Positions 38,157 to 49,959 of a stretch of 64,000 bases of DNA are shown here, in pieces. The position numbers and the translations under genes are program-made. The stretch spans positions 9,927,809 through 9,991,808 of the forward strand of contig CM067059.1 of NCBI GenBank assembly GCA_033980235.1, given 5' to 3'. The first letter of the stretch is position 1, and each line of letters opens with the position of its first letter. The stretch is from Diadema setosum (Eukaryota; Echinodermata; Echinoidea; Diadematoida; Diadematidae). The notes under the pieces were generated by a model. It made no database searches and had not been told where the DNA came from. It saw only the letters and a program-made list of their open reading frames with translations.

Positions 38157-38526
38157 CCCAGTCACATATAAACACGGATGCTCAAGGATCTACACGGTGA
38201 TCCGGGGAAATCCGGGGACGTCCGGGGAGATCCGGGGACATCCGGGATTTTGGTATGACTGCACACACGGTATCAACACGGCAGCTACACGGATAAGGCC
38301 GGAAGAGCGCGGCGTCTACACGGACAAACACGGCATCTACACGAATCAACACGGCATCTACACGGCAGCCACACGGACCACCCCGGATTGTTCTGCCAAC
38401 ACGGCAATCCCCGGATGACGCCGGATGTTTTTGACCTCCAAAAGTTGCCGTGTTGGCCTCCCGGCGTCAACACGGATCTCTCCCCGGATCAGATCCGGGG
38501 TGATCCGGGATGTCTATGTGACTGGG
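38157..38526. mobile_element. GC-rich MITE of CCGGGGA and CTACACGG motifs
   Basis: The left end CCCAGTCACATA and the right end TATGTGACTGGG are inverted copies 370 bp apart. Flanks GCTTATGA and GCATAAGA agree at 6 of 8 positions, a possible diverged 8-bp duplication. The interior is short-period repeats: four GATCCGGGGA/GTCCGGGGA-type units near 38201-38245 and several CAACACGGCATCTACACGG units near 38275-38380. A diverged inverted set of CCGGAT units lies near 38400-38515. Much GC-richer than its surroundings. Confidence 0.7.
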
Positions 38527-38537
38527 GCATAAGAGAG

Positions 38538-38645
38538 AGGGAGAGAGACGGGGGTGGAGAAAGGGGAGAAGAACGAGGGAGATAGATGGAGGGGAGCAGA
38601 GAGAGCGGTGTGTGTGTGTGTGTGTGGGGGGGGGGGGCTGGAGAA
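38538..38645. repeat. GA-rich tract, (TG)n and G run
   Basis: AGAGAGGG-type purine tract, then TGTG repeat at about 38611-38626 and a G run to 38637. Confidence 0.85.
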
Positions 38646-40258
38646 AGGGGAGGGAAGAAAGTTAGAGCACAGCCCGCGGTTCGCACAGTCGTCTTTGTAA
38701 TGGATGATGCATATTGTTTAGCTTTATACTTACACATAAAATGCATCTTCTTTACAATATACAAAATAAAACGCAGCGAAAAGGTAGCTATAGATACCAG
38801 CAAATCTAAAATGTGAAAATCACCTTCTCTACCCGATGACACTATTTTGGTATTCACACATCATCCTAGAAGCTTGTGTGTGTACAGTGCACTTCCTTTA
38901 TAATAAACGCAATTACAACGAAATTTCGTCACAATGAAGTAAACATTTGGGTTCCAGAATTATTATTTACATTATTGCTTTATTTGTTCGGGTGTAATGA
39001 AATTTCGTCCCAAAGTCGCCTGTATTGGTTATATTAACCACCTGGTATGTTGAATAGAGTGTGTTTGTTGCGTGTGTGGGTTACTCTGCATGGTATTATG
39101 TGTATTGTATACATGGGAGAAAGAGAGAGGAGGGAGGAGACGAAGCAAAGAGGTGCGCCGATGATCATGAAGAAATTGATTTCACACCTGCATCTTCTAC
39201 ACAAGTACAGATTTAGACGAAACAAGCCAACTCCATGGATTGAATTCAGTCCTTTATAAAATGAACGCAATCGATTCAAATATGGAAACGTTTTACTTAT
39301 GCCCTATGTAGTATTACCTACAACCTTTTGTGAAGGCCTTCAAACCAAAATGTCATTAACGTAAATTGCACACTGGTTGCCGATCTCTGTCGCAACGTTA
39401 TCTCCGTAGATTCCAATAACATCAACAAATATGACTATTATTGATTCTTTACACAACATCATTACTATTCTGCAGGCATAGACAGGCAGTATAACCCCTT
39501 ATCAGAACTGCCCTGTCCCTAAAGATCCAGGCCGTTGACGACACTCACCGAGGCATGTTGGCGAAATAATTACGTCCGTAGAGGGCGTCTTTGAACTCAA
39601 TAATGCTCTGCAATATTGTGTAGAGTCCAAGCATTGACTCATCCGTAATCAGCGAATGCTCACTTATACCCTATGAATTGTTGAAATGCCCCAATCTTCG
39701 ACTTTAACATTAATGACTAGTATCACAAGAGTGTCGAGCAGACGTTTGACAGGACGAAAGATATCATTCAAAAATGATGGACTCATTGAATAGTGTTGTG
39801 TAATTCTGTATGTCCTTACACAAGAGTTATAAAGAAAGCATGATTATGATACACCAGAAACTTGTCGAAGTAGAACGTGACTACTTGAGCTCTGTCTAAA
39901 GAGTTTTATGATAAAATGTTAGAGACAATAATGCCAGAGATAAGAAGAAAAAAGGCAGGAGAGATTCCGTCAGAGCTTTAAATATTAAAAGTAAAAGTCA
40001 TAGAATATCAGTTAAAACGTCGTATTTACAAGGATCATCCATTTCCATGGATATTTATTCAGCCTGTCCGTATTACGTTGACGATATGGAGTATCTTACC
40101 CCACTTTACTGATATAACATAAGCATAACGTTCACCATTGATATTTTCATCGCTGGTGTTTTAAAAAGCTTTTACACCGAATCGTTTGTAACGGGTTTGT
40201 AGATATGTAAATGTCAAACTTATCACTTCACTCACCAGTACATTGTCGTATCTACATG
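38646..40258. other. Intergenic sequence, no gene seen
   Basis: No recognisable gene. The two related words ACGAAATTTCGTCAC (about 38919) and ATGAAATTTCGTCCC (about 38998) occur 79 bases apart and may be the remains of a small repeat. Confidence 0.45.
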
Positions 40259-41473
40259 CAAGCGCGCCGGAACACTTCTCGTTTTGGGGGGGCAAAATCT
40301 CAACGGGGGCACATTGTGACGATGTGAGATCCTCGGCGCGGGTGAGGGGGGGGGGGGGTGGGAGGAGGGGTGGGTGGAAAGGGGGATCCCCCCCCCCCCC
40401 CCCCCCACTGTAGGGAGCTTTTGTAAAACAGGGTACAAAAGTCGCGTTTATATAGACCATTTAAAAGCAAATTTCTAAGGAATTAAACATATAGTGAAAA
40501 ATAATCAGTGCGAAGGACTGTGATTATTACATACGGGAGTACATTAATAATGTGATGGTGCGAGATCCTCGGCGAGGGAGCGAAGCGACCGAGCGGGGGG
40601 AGGGTGTGGGAGGGGGAATGCCCCCTCGCACGGTTTATAGGGACTTTTTGTAAAAACAGAGTACAAAAGTCGCGTTTATAGAACATTTAAAAGCAAATTT
40701 CTACTATTAACATATTGAAAAAAATCAGTTGGAAGGACCATGATCTTAACATACGGGGGTATATTATGTGATGGTGTGAGATCCTCGTCAAGGGAGCGAA
40801 GCGACCGAGCGGGGGAGGGTGTGGGAGGGGGCACGGTAGGGACTTTTTGTAAAAACAGAGTATGAAAGTCGCTTTTATAGAGCATTTGAATTAAATTTCT
40901 GAGGAATTAAACATAGTAAAAGAAATTACTGCGAAGGACTATGATAATAACTTATGAAAACTTTTCATTTTACTATAAGTACGGGCAAAACGAGCGAGCC
41001 ACTTTCACTTTGCAATTTATCTGAAATGTACTCATTAAAAGCTTAAACTTGATCGCATCGTTCGAACAATAAAAAATATTCTTATACTGCTAGAAAGCAA
41101 AGAAGAAAATGAAAAATGTAAGGTTTACTAAAGGTATGTTTCAGCGGGCACACCCGAGGACACGAGGCTACCATCTATACACTAAATTTACTCATAAGTT
41201 ACTATTAGTGTATAGATACAATAATGTATGTTGTTAGTGAATTATAATTTTCGCCCCGTTAGGGGCGAAAACTTTTGCATTTTCAGTTATGAAATTACAA
41301 CATTTAGACAAGAAATATGCCTTTATTGTTCATTTTGGTCTTTAAATCAGTGATTAATTATTTGTAACAGGGGGCACTTTGGGGGGGGGGGGCAAAAACT
41401 CGTTTTGCCCCCCCAACATTTTGTTTGGGGGGGGGCAAGTGCCACCCCTGCCCCCCCGCTTCCGGCGCCCTTG
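40259..41473. mobile_element. hAT-like non-autonomous element, 1215 bp, 8-bp target duplication
   Basis: The left end CAAGCGCGCCGGAA and the right end, reverse complemented, CAAGGGCGCCGGAA form terminal inverted repeats. They are flanked by a perfect 8-bp duplication TCTACATG (40251-40258 and 41474-41481), as hAT transposases make. Inside, a unit of about 216-236 bp is repeated three times, aligned on GAGATCCTCG at 40326, 40562 and 40778; the second and third copies carry GGAGCGAAGCGACCGAGCG. G and C homopolymers lie near both ends (40346-40358, 40388-40407, 41384-41392). No transposase. Confidence 0.85.
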
Positions 41474-41741
41474 TCTACATGAACACCTAAGCATAATTAT
41501 TGTGATAAAACATGCAATTACTCTGTATCAAGCGTACGTTTGATGCGATGAAGTAAATAAACCAATTAAAACGAACACAGTAAAACACAAAAGCGGTGGA
41601 TACGGAACTGGTACAGTAATCGACAACAAAGTATAAAAATTAAAAATTAAACTCTTCGATAGATGGCGCTGTTTCAATAAGTACCCTGGCATCGATCCGA
41701 GGTATTCCAAGGTCTGTCAAAGAGGTGAGAAGAAAACTCTA

Positions 41742-42248
41742 TAGGCGTTTTCACATCAGCCCGATAAAAATCCAAGCTCGAAATATTTTTCGCGATTGCG
41801 AATTAGAGCGCTATTTCATTTCTTATTCACATCAGTCCGAAGAGGGGGTAGCCCGAATACATTGTAGTTAAAATTTTTAAAATAGCTAATTCGACAGCTG
41901 AGTATATGCAAACAGCATCAGTAATGTGTGTGCCCTCTCAAAAATTCCTCATGATTTGTGTGCAGTTTGCCTCGATCGATCGGGTCACACACGTTAGGCA
42001 TGATGGGATGCATCGCGCTAATTTCTCGAGTCGTTTTCACATTATCAAATAGCGCGCTACTATCCCGCTATTTCAGAAATTTCCCGAGTTGGACTCGAGA
42101 AATTTTCTCGATCGGAGCGATACAATTAGCGTGCTAAATTGTGTTCACATTAGATATCAAATAGCGCGCTATTTCGCTATCGGGAAAATTTCCCAAGTCA
42201 GAAAATAGCGCGCTATTTGGAAACATCGGGCTGATGTAAAAACACCTA
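41742..42248. mobile_element. Palindromic MITE rich in AGCGCGCTA
   Basis: The left end TAGGCGTTTTCACATCAGCC and the right end, reverse complemented, TAGGTGTTTTTACATCAGCC are inverted copies 507 bp apart. The interior carries repeated ATAGCGCGCTAT, CTCGAGAAATTT and TTTCCCGAGT words on both strands, giving a strong fold-back. A TA duplication is possible. Non-coding. Confidence 0.75.
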
Positions 42249-42656
42249 GTGAAGGCGTATTGTGCCATTGGAATTCTCTTATCATTTTTAGCCGATTTGT
42301 ACTTCTAATATCATCATTGCAGAATAACTTATATGATTTTCACATAACACATGCACAGTGAAGAGAAGACGAAGCTAATCATTACATCCCTTTCAGATCA
42401 GCAAGAAGATGGAATTAAAAGAGAAGAAAAAGAAAATATTCGGACCTTAAGACAAACATCAGCCTGAGGGTTCTCCGTAATGGGTTGCACTCAGCTACTT
42501 GTACTTGACGCAAATTTCACATGATATTACTGCAAGTCACCAATCTTACACATGAGAGCCTACTGACTGGTAGAGTAGGCCTATATCGGATACTGCAATC
42601 CAGCTCATGATTAAATTCCATGCGTACCGAGGTAAAATCACTGTTAACTACATCTT

Positions 42657-42676
42657 GGGGGGGGGGGGGGGGGGGG
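42657..42676. repeat. Poly-G run, 20 bases
   Basis: Read directly. Confidence 0.95.
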
Positions 42677-43280
42677 CTTTGGACGTAATCATCAGTCTTG
42701 GAGTTTTTGCATCGAAAAATTGATTTTGAAATTCACAGATGATATAGTATTCTTGTTTTATGTTTTATTCATGTATTGTTTATGAAATATGATAGCTTGA
42801 CTCTTGAGTCGATTCATTATTTTCTTATCAAGATGAGTTTTCAGGAATCCATAAGTTTACTTGAGTTATGATACAGTCAGCAGAAATTGAAGAGTATCCC
42901 CATTTGCATGAAATTCATATTATTTGAGACTCGATCACTTCAAGAAATAACCCATAATAATGATAATGATGAACATAATGATGATCTCTTAAAGGGGGTA
43001 TTATCGTCAATTGCGGATCCTTTAGCTCGGCTAATTTATCCCTTTTTAACGGCACCGTCCCCGAAAGTGTGAAAAAAGCAAAAGTTATCCCTTTGTTTAA
43101 AAAGGAGACAAATTAGATGTGTGTAATTACCGACCAATTTCTTTGTTAAATGCATTGTCAAAAATGCATTGTCAAAAATTCTTGAAAAAAATTATTTATA
43201 AAAGAACTATTTTTTTTTTCAATCCATTTTCAAATTCTCAGTTTGGATTAAGGTAGAAACATAGTACTACACATGCATTA

Positions 43281-43865
43281 TTGAGTTTTATAGAAAAAGT
43301 GGCACATGCTATCGACAAATCTTCTCATCTGATAGGTTTGTTCCTGGACTTCTCCAAGGCCTTCGACACCATTAATCATGACATTTTACTTAACAAATTA
43401 CATCATTATGGAGTGCGTGGGAAGGCCTTGGAGTGGTTCAGGAGCTACCTCACGAACAGGAAGCAATAGTTCGTGGGTCTTTTTTTAATGGTTGTAATTC
43501 ACAAACGTTAAATATTAAATGTTGGGTTCCGCAGGGACGTTTATTAGGTCCACTTTTGTTTAATGTTTACATAAATGGTTTTTGTAGATCATCAGATGTT
43601 CTTTCTTTTATTCTCTTTGCAGATGACTCAATTTTTTTCGCATAAAAATCCTCTTACCCTTGTAAATACAATAAATTTATTAGAAAATGTTGCCCAGTGG
43701 ATAAAAGCAAAGAAGTTATCTCTTAATCTTCAAATAACAAAATATATGCTTTTTAGCAATTCTAATGAGGCATTACCTGTTGATATTGTTTTTAATTGTA
43801 CTCCACTCGAAAATGTTTCCCATGTAAAATTTCTTGGGATAACAGTCGATAATAAGCTTTCATAG
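43281..43865 (+). pseudogene. Reverse-transcriptase core of the LINE, frameshifted
   Basis: Two frames overlap (43281-43469 and 43575-43865 in one frame, 43433-43645 in another), so at least two shifts separate the RT blocks. The aspartate of DFSKAFD and the two of FADD are still present; the glycine-serine of the usual PQGS box is changed to PQGR. Confidence 0.85.
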
Positions 43866-44038
43866 AAATTTCATATTGACTGTATATGTAAAATTTATTA
43901 TTTCACGTAATATTGGTATTAATAAGCTTAAATTTTGTTTTCCTTTATCGTCTCTGCTTACATTATATTCATCCTTAATATTGCCATATTCAAATAATGG
44001 TATTCTCGCGTGGGGAAAAGCATTTAAAAACACCTTTA

Positions 44039-44327
44039 CTCTCTAAAAAAATAAGAGTGAAAATGTTCACTCTTGAAAGAGTGAATAACAGAAAAGAGTG
44101 AGTTTCGAGTGAAAGAGTGAATTTCGAGTGAAAATGTTCAATTTCATTGATTTTGGAGTGACCTCAGGAATCACTCGAAGATTTTGGAGTGATCCCTAAG
44201 GTCACTCCAAAATTAGTGAAAATGAACATTTTCACTCAAAATGCACTCCAGTTTCACTCGAAACTCACTCTTTTCTGTTTTTCACTCCTTTAAGAGTGAA
44301 CATTTTCACTCTTCTTTTTTTAGAGAG
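44039..44327. mobile_element. TA-flanked palindromic MITE inside the LINE, 289 bp
   Basis: TIRs CTCTCTAAAAAAA ... TTTTTTTAGAGAG are flanked by TA on both sides (44037-44038, 44328-44329), the Tc1/mariner-type target. The whole element folds back: AAGAGTGAAAATGTTCACTC at the left is matched by GAGTGAACATTTTCACTCTT at the right. The core is repeated AGAGTGA/CACTCC words. It interrupts the LINE after the YSSLILPY-like block, so it is younger than the LINE. Confidence 0.85.
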
Positions 44328-45529
44328 TAAATAAATTACTTTCATTACAAAAGAAATCACTCCGTATCATTGATTATGTCATACTGCATTTTTGTCCCAT
44401 ACTGATCCGCTATTTTTATTTAGCATAAAATATTGGAAATTAATGATTTGTATCTGTTTAACTTAGGACAATTTATGTATAATTATAATAAAAAATAATC
44501 TCCCAAATATATTTGAAACAATGTTTCAAAGAAATCAATCCGTTCACAATTATCCAACAAGGCAATCGAATGATTTCCATTTGCCTTTTTTGAGAACTTT
44601 GCTGGCTCACAACATATTCATCTACGATGGGCCAAAGTACTGGAATTCACTTCACAACAATATCATAACAGCTCAATCTTTGAAGTCTTTCAAGAATAAA
44701 TCAAAATTGTTTTTATTGAAATCTTATAATATTCAACTGAGTTAGGTTCGTTTTACCATCTCAGTCAAGTCATCATTTCTTTGAACATCAAACAATTATG
44801 ATTTTTTTTTTTTAAACACAAGTCCTCCTTACAGTCATGTTCCTGTTATTGTTCCGTATATACTAATGTGTCTATTCTCTCCTTCTCCTACATTCATACC
44901 GGTAAAATACCGGATAAAAAAAAAATTGCATTATATTCAATCCAGGTTGTATTTTATCACTATACTTTAACATTATGGAATCCAGTTTGCTTGCGTCCAC
45001 GATGGCACGTGCTGTAGTTTTTTTTTTCTTTCTTTTTTCTTTCTTTTTTTCCTTCCCAATTATTTTGATTTCATGTCAGTTGACATAGACATTGGTTCGT
45101 TTTATTTTGTTTTATATTGCTGTCTTGTGTATTTTCTGAGGGTCCCATATCGTACAAGCTTTGCTTCTTAGTGGGACCCTCCATTTCTATCCCCATCCTT
45201 AATTAACTTGTATTATACGCTTTATTAACATAGATATAATTGTGGTTTTTTTCATCTGCTACTCATTTTCAAAACTTTGTTAAATCACATTCTGCAATAT
45301 TACAAATATCCTGTACACACAAATTGTATATAATTTCTTTGTTTATTTGATGGAAATTAAAATAAATTTGAATCTTGAATCTTGATCATTATGACATTCA
45401 TTGAGAATTCTACAGGTCCTTATAATGATAATAGTAAAATACTTAAAATGATAATGTAATGAATATTAATAATAATGATGATAATAAATAAATATAATAA
45501 TTCACGTATAATAACAATAATGATGAGGC

Positions 45530-45665
45530 CCACCGGGGACCCGTTTCATAAAACTTGTCATCAGTGACAAGTTGTCATAGATGTGACAAGCTACAGAAAT
45601 CCTTGCAGCTGATTGGCTGAGAGCAAATTTGTCATAGAAATGTGGCAGTTGTGGGTTTGTTTGTT
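45530..45665. repeat. Partial MITE-like repeat with CTTGTCA hairpin
   Basis: The stretch starts GGACCCGTTTCATAAAACTTG and contains a perfect 8-bp stem (ACTTGTCA / TGACAAGT, loop TCAG). Another GTGACAAG word follows. The matching right end is not visible, so the copy may be truncated by the GTTT repeat at about 45655-45676. Confidence 0.35.
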
Positions 45666-45689
45666 TGTTTGTTTGTTGTTGTTTTTTTT

Positions 45690-46721
45690 TTGGTGGCGCC
45701 ATGGCTGTATGCAGACTGTACATATAAATGATAAGTAAAGTCACTCACTATATGATCTAGATCATCGTTTTATGGATTCAGTTACACTCTTTCATTCTTT
45801 TTGAAGCTGGAAATAGTCTTATCGCTGTATATATCAATAAAGCACTTCATTTTACATTTCATTACCTATAGAACCTGAATCAGCAAACGTCATACATGTA
45901 GTTATTTGAATAGTCCGAGATTTAGGCCTACACCATCTATTTTTATGTCTATAAAAACGACAACAATGTCAACAATGTTTGCAACGCCTTCGTAAAGGGC
46001 GCTACCTTCCGACTAAAACTCGACATGAAGCGCGAATTTGTAAACAAGGTTGACCATATGCGATGCGCGATGTAGCATGCTTCCGCTGGGTGTGATAATT
46101 TTTGTGTTGTGTGTGTGTGTGACTGTCGAGTACGATACACAGCATATTGGCATTCTGTCGCACGCGCGATTTATATGAGGCAGGCCTTCTCACACAGCGA
46201 GCGCTTGTCGCAGCGTGTGTGCCGAGCATGAGCGGGGAATTATGAAGATGCGGTGAGGATGATCCGGCTAGACTAGCTGCATTATCCATCAGTACATATC
46301 ACAGGTTCGTCATCAGCGTTGAGTGTTTTGCATTTCATCGTGATGATTTGAGATGTGTCTATAGCTACAAATGATTTTACGTATTTATTCAGTTGCAAAG
46401 GATTATCATTTTCGCGTAGAATCATTACATATTCATTTTTAGGATAATACAGTTTTGGCGCATCACAAAACACAAGGAAGCTATTACCGAGAAAACCGGT
46501 GAGTTCAATTTCTTGTAGAATTTATACAAGGTCGTTTGAGTTATGCTCTTGCTGTCTTCCGAATGTTTATTGCCCTGTCCTAAAATTGTGATCTTGCAAT
46601 CGTGGCACGTTTCCCGTTCGATTGGTCTTTTATTTTTCCATACTGTAAGAGTATTATTTATATATTTTTGTAGTATTTCCTAGTCACCCAGTTAATATAA
46701 GAGGCAATTATCAGGACAAAT
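45690..46721. other. Intergenic sequence with a CpG-rich patch
   Basis: The region 46000-46290 is CpG-rich. It carries TATAAAT on the minus strand (about 46168-46174) within a GCGCGA context, so it could be a promoter. No exon is recognised on either side. Confidence 0.25.
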
Positions 46722-47291
46722 AGTCTAGTAGGAGAAAGGGGTTCCCATGCACCCCAAACATATATTTTTTTAATCTACTTCATCTAGACCAGTTTTATGC
46801 GTAGATTTCAAAAATGCAATGTTAACAGGTCAAAGCGTGTCCCATAGTGGTCAAAAATCCGTTTCCATGGTAACGCATGGTGAAAATGTCAGTATCTCAT
46901 AAAAATACATGTAACCTTTGATAAAATTGTTCAATTATCATGGCTTTGGTATCAAATTAAAGAAAATTAAATTATCTATATGATGATACCAATTGTGAAG
47001 GGGGTTATACCAACCTTCATCTTAATTTTGAGGCCAGAATACAATTTTTTCATATTTTTTAGCAAAAATGCAATTTTACTTTAAAACTTATCTATCTCTA
47101 AATCATACCAAAACATATTCAATTTGTTTGAATATTCTTCAAAATTATTCTAAATATGTATGGAATACAATGTGAAAATTTCATAGATATTGCTCAAATA
47201 ATAAGAAAGTTATGGCCATCCAAAGTTGACATTCAAGCATGTCAAGAATGTGCAGGTGGGAGTGTGATGTACGCCCTCTATTGTTGAATAA
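46722..47291. repeat. Left arm of the large inverted repeat
   Basis: Matches the reverse complement of 52704-53287 with scattered substitutions and small indels over its whole length. It starts AGTCTAGTAGGAG and ends near CCCTCTATTGTTGAATAA. Confidence 0.85.
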
Positions 47292-47349
47292 TCTCATTTA
47301 AACATTTCAGTCATCATAATTTGGTTCCAAAAGCATGAGAATGAAGCTG

Positions 47350-47650
47350 AATGTGATAAAGTGGGTCATCTAGACCAGTTTTGTGGGTAGAATTTAAAAA
47401 AAAATGCATGAACAGGTCAATGAGTGACCCATGGTGGTAAAAAAAAAAAAAATCTGTTACCAAGGCAACACATGATGGAAATGTCAGAATCTCCTTAAAA
47501 TGTATATTTGATACAAAATTGTTCACTTATCATGATTTAAATGTCAAATTTAAATGAAGAGTATTAAATTCTTTGAATGATATACATTGTACCAATCATC
47601 ACACGGAATTTGGACTAATCTTCATATCAATTTTGAGGTCAGGGTAGTAG
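47350..47650. repeat. Diverged direct copy of the left arm
   Basis: It shares CATCTAGACCAGTTTT, GAACAGGTCAA, TGACCCATGGTGGT, TTACCAAGGCAACACATG, ATGTCAGAATCTC and ATTTTGAGG(T)CAG with 46785-47050, in the same order and at similar spacing. Confidence 0.75.
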
Positions 47651-48100
47651 TTTTTGCGCGCGCTGCTGGGGGGGGGGAGGGGAGTAGAAAAAAAAATCAT
47701 TGGTTCACATAGGAGTATACAGTACAGTACTAGTATACTATTCGGGTGTACAGTGCATGTTTTCGATCGAGGGCATGCGAATAGCTTGAATCGAACAGTA
47801 GGATTTCGTAATACCGGGGCCCTGTTTAAAATTGATTATATACTAGTAGTTGATTTCAACTGTAAGTCTATAGGCCAGGGAATTGAGGCTGAATTTTGGG
47901 GTCAACTGGCAACTATCGTATAACAAACAAATTTTGTATTTGAAAGTATATGTCTTAACAAACTTACCAGTAAAATTTACCCAGAAGTTCTGCTTCGGAA
48001 CATGCTGAAATGACATCATCAATATGGTCACCCCATAAACCAGATAAATGAATGGGAATTTTAGGATACCTCAAGTGTTTATTATACAACTGACATTTAA

Positions 48101-48487
48101 GGGTGTGTACAGTTCTGGTCGAGGTGAAGATTTAGCTTTTAACGTTTTGCGAGATATTCAGAAACCACTCTATAAGATGTCAAAGAGCATGCAGTTCTAA
48201 GGGGTATCAAAAGTTTATTCGATGAAAATCGGTTTTGAAATGGCTGAGATATCCGAAGACAAGGTGAAACAAAGAGATCCTAATAAAGTTGTGGCATGTC
48301 GCCTTTTATTACTAGCACTTTTTTTTTTGGATATCTCAGCCATTTGAAAACCAATTTTCATCAAATAAACGTTGAATCCTTCTTAAAATTACATGCTCTT
48401 TTATATTGCATAAGAGGATTTTCGTTACCTCACTTAGGAATGTTCAAAACATGAATCCCTACCTCAACGATATACTGTACAGTCCCT
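48101..48487. mobile_element. TTAA-flanked palindromic MITE, 387 bp
   Basis: TTAA lies on both sides (48097-48100, 48488-48491). Ends GGGTGTGTACAGTTCTGG and, reverse complemented, AGGGACTGTACAGTATATC are inverted copies. Further in, GGCTGAGATATCC and GGATATCTCAGCC and the AAAACCAATTTTCATC words also pair, so the whole element folds back. TTAA targets are used by Kolobok and piggyBac families; the palindromic form is inferred to be a Kolobok-type MITE. It lies inside the larger inverted-repeat structure. Confidence 0.8.
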
Positions 48488-49037
48488 TTAATCATGCAAA
48501 AAGTTTTTAGTGTATGTATTTCTTATTTCCTGCCTTTCTTCAAACAAAATTGGGCACATTTGTGACCTCTTTTTCAAAAAATCTGAGCCCAAATTAGGTC
48601 ATTTCTATGGCAACTTTATGCTAAAAACAATGTTTTTCTCAAACAAAAAGATGCAACACCTTCTCAACGTTAAACCCCATTTAAAATTTACATAAGTATG
48701 CAAATTCATAGCTTTTTAATTGACTGGAGTTGAGACCTAACCTGTTAGAGACCATAGCTACCATGGTTACACTCAAACTTGCCTGTAGCCATTATAACCC
48801 AGCTGTCCAGAAATCACAATTTTCATTATTAATGGTGTATTATATTATATATTCCATCCCAGTAGTTGGATTTTTTGTTTTTTGTTTTGCATTTGGCACA
48901 AGCTGACATTTCGTTCAAGTCAATTAGGCACAGAACATAGATTAAGTCAATTTCTCATAAAATGAGACCCTCCTCTACCTCCGCCCCCAATCCCAATAAA
49001 AATGGTTAGTTCATGCCTTTTCCTTTCTTGCAGTCCT

Positions 49038-49190
49038 GTAGGGTGTTTCAACAAACTTTTCATTGGTTTCAGTTTCACTTCACTGGTTTCAGTCTCGCTA
49101 TCTCACTTTTCTGATTGGTATGTTTCAGTCACGAGGACTTGCTAAGTGGCACTGATCTCACTGAAATCAATGTTGGTGAAACGGGTCCTG
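49038..49190. mobile_element. Small MITE with GTTTCA-type inverted ends
   Basis: The left arm GGGTGTTTCAACAAAC...TGGTTTCAG pairs with the right arm, whose reverse complement reads GGACCCGTTTCACCAACATTGATTTCAG. About 150 bp; the interior repeats CACTGGTTTCAGT. Target duplication not clear. Confidence 0.55.
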
Positions 49191-49959
49191 CATGAACTTC
49201 TGTACGATACCAGAGCAAGCTCATTAGAATCGATGGATTACTACAACAAATACTGTACTTCTGAAAGAAATGAAGCACTGTTAACAGACACTGGATACAC
49301 ATTTTGTCATAGATCACATTAGTCCAGTCAAAATAGGGTTTCACTCAACACTAATTGCAACAGTAGGAATTCCACTGCAGTGCTATACTTGTTATGGGCT
49401 CCTAAACACCATACTAAAAGTCCCAAGAAATCCAGTGGGGCAAAGTGGCTAAATTTCCATAATATGCAAATTAGCTCCCATTATGATAATAATACAGTGT
49501 TTCCATGAAAACTAGGCTTCTAGTTTTTAGATTGGAACACCGAAAGTGTTGAAACCTATGTTTACAATGTCACTAGTGCGATGCAAACATTTCACCATGT
49601 ACATAGTCTGGGCCTCATTTGCATAATATGCAAAGGGTTCCGAGCCAACGGAATAGTCTGATGCATCAAAGTGCCCGATATGAGCATATCAAGAGTGTTC
49701 AAATATGATATTTCAGTTTCTATTCACCAAAAACAAACTTTACAGCATTAGTAAACTAGCATGAATTATTATTATAAGATTAGAGTTTGTTATCAGACAG
49801 ATAATGATAGCTTATCCATTAATATTACGTAGAATCAAAGTACGAAATTAAACAAGTGTCAACATCTATAATTTGTCTACGGTAATTTTGTAATGAATGA
49901 ACTCTATTTGGAGGGTGGTTTGTTCGAATCTTGATGATTAAGCTCTTGCATCCTTGAGG

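Larger units (their letters stand above)
42960..45390 (+). mobile_element. Decayed CR1/L2-like LINE, 5'-truncated, split by a MITE
   Basis: Conserved parts appear in order: PLARLIYPFL and an NYRPISLL-type segment (about 43000-43150, shifted frame); FLDFSKAFDTINHDILLNKL (about 43340); PQGRLLGPLLFNVYINGF (about 43530); the catalytic FADD box (about 43617); KFLGITVDNKLS (about 43830); and a C-terminal HNYPTRQSNDFHLPFLRT ... GPKYWNSLHNN segment (about 44545-44660). It has multiple stops and frameshifts and no endonuclease, so it is dead. The interval 44039-44327 is a foreign MITE. The 3' end is a TTGAATCTTGAATCTTGA tandem tail at about 45368-45386, typical of CR1/L2-type elements. A local 15-bp tandem slip (ATGCATTGTCAAAAA) lies near 43150. 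Confidence 0.85.

Noticed and set aside
38489..38857. 122-codon minus-strand frame
   Set aside because: Runs through GA/TG simple repeats.
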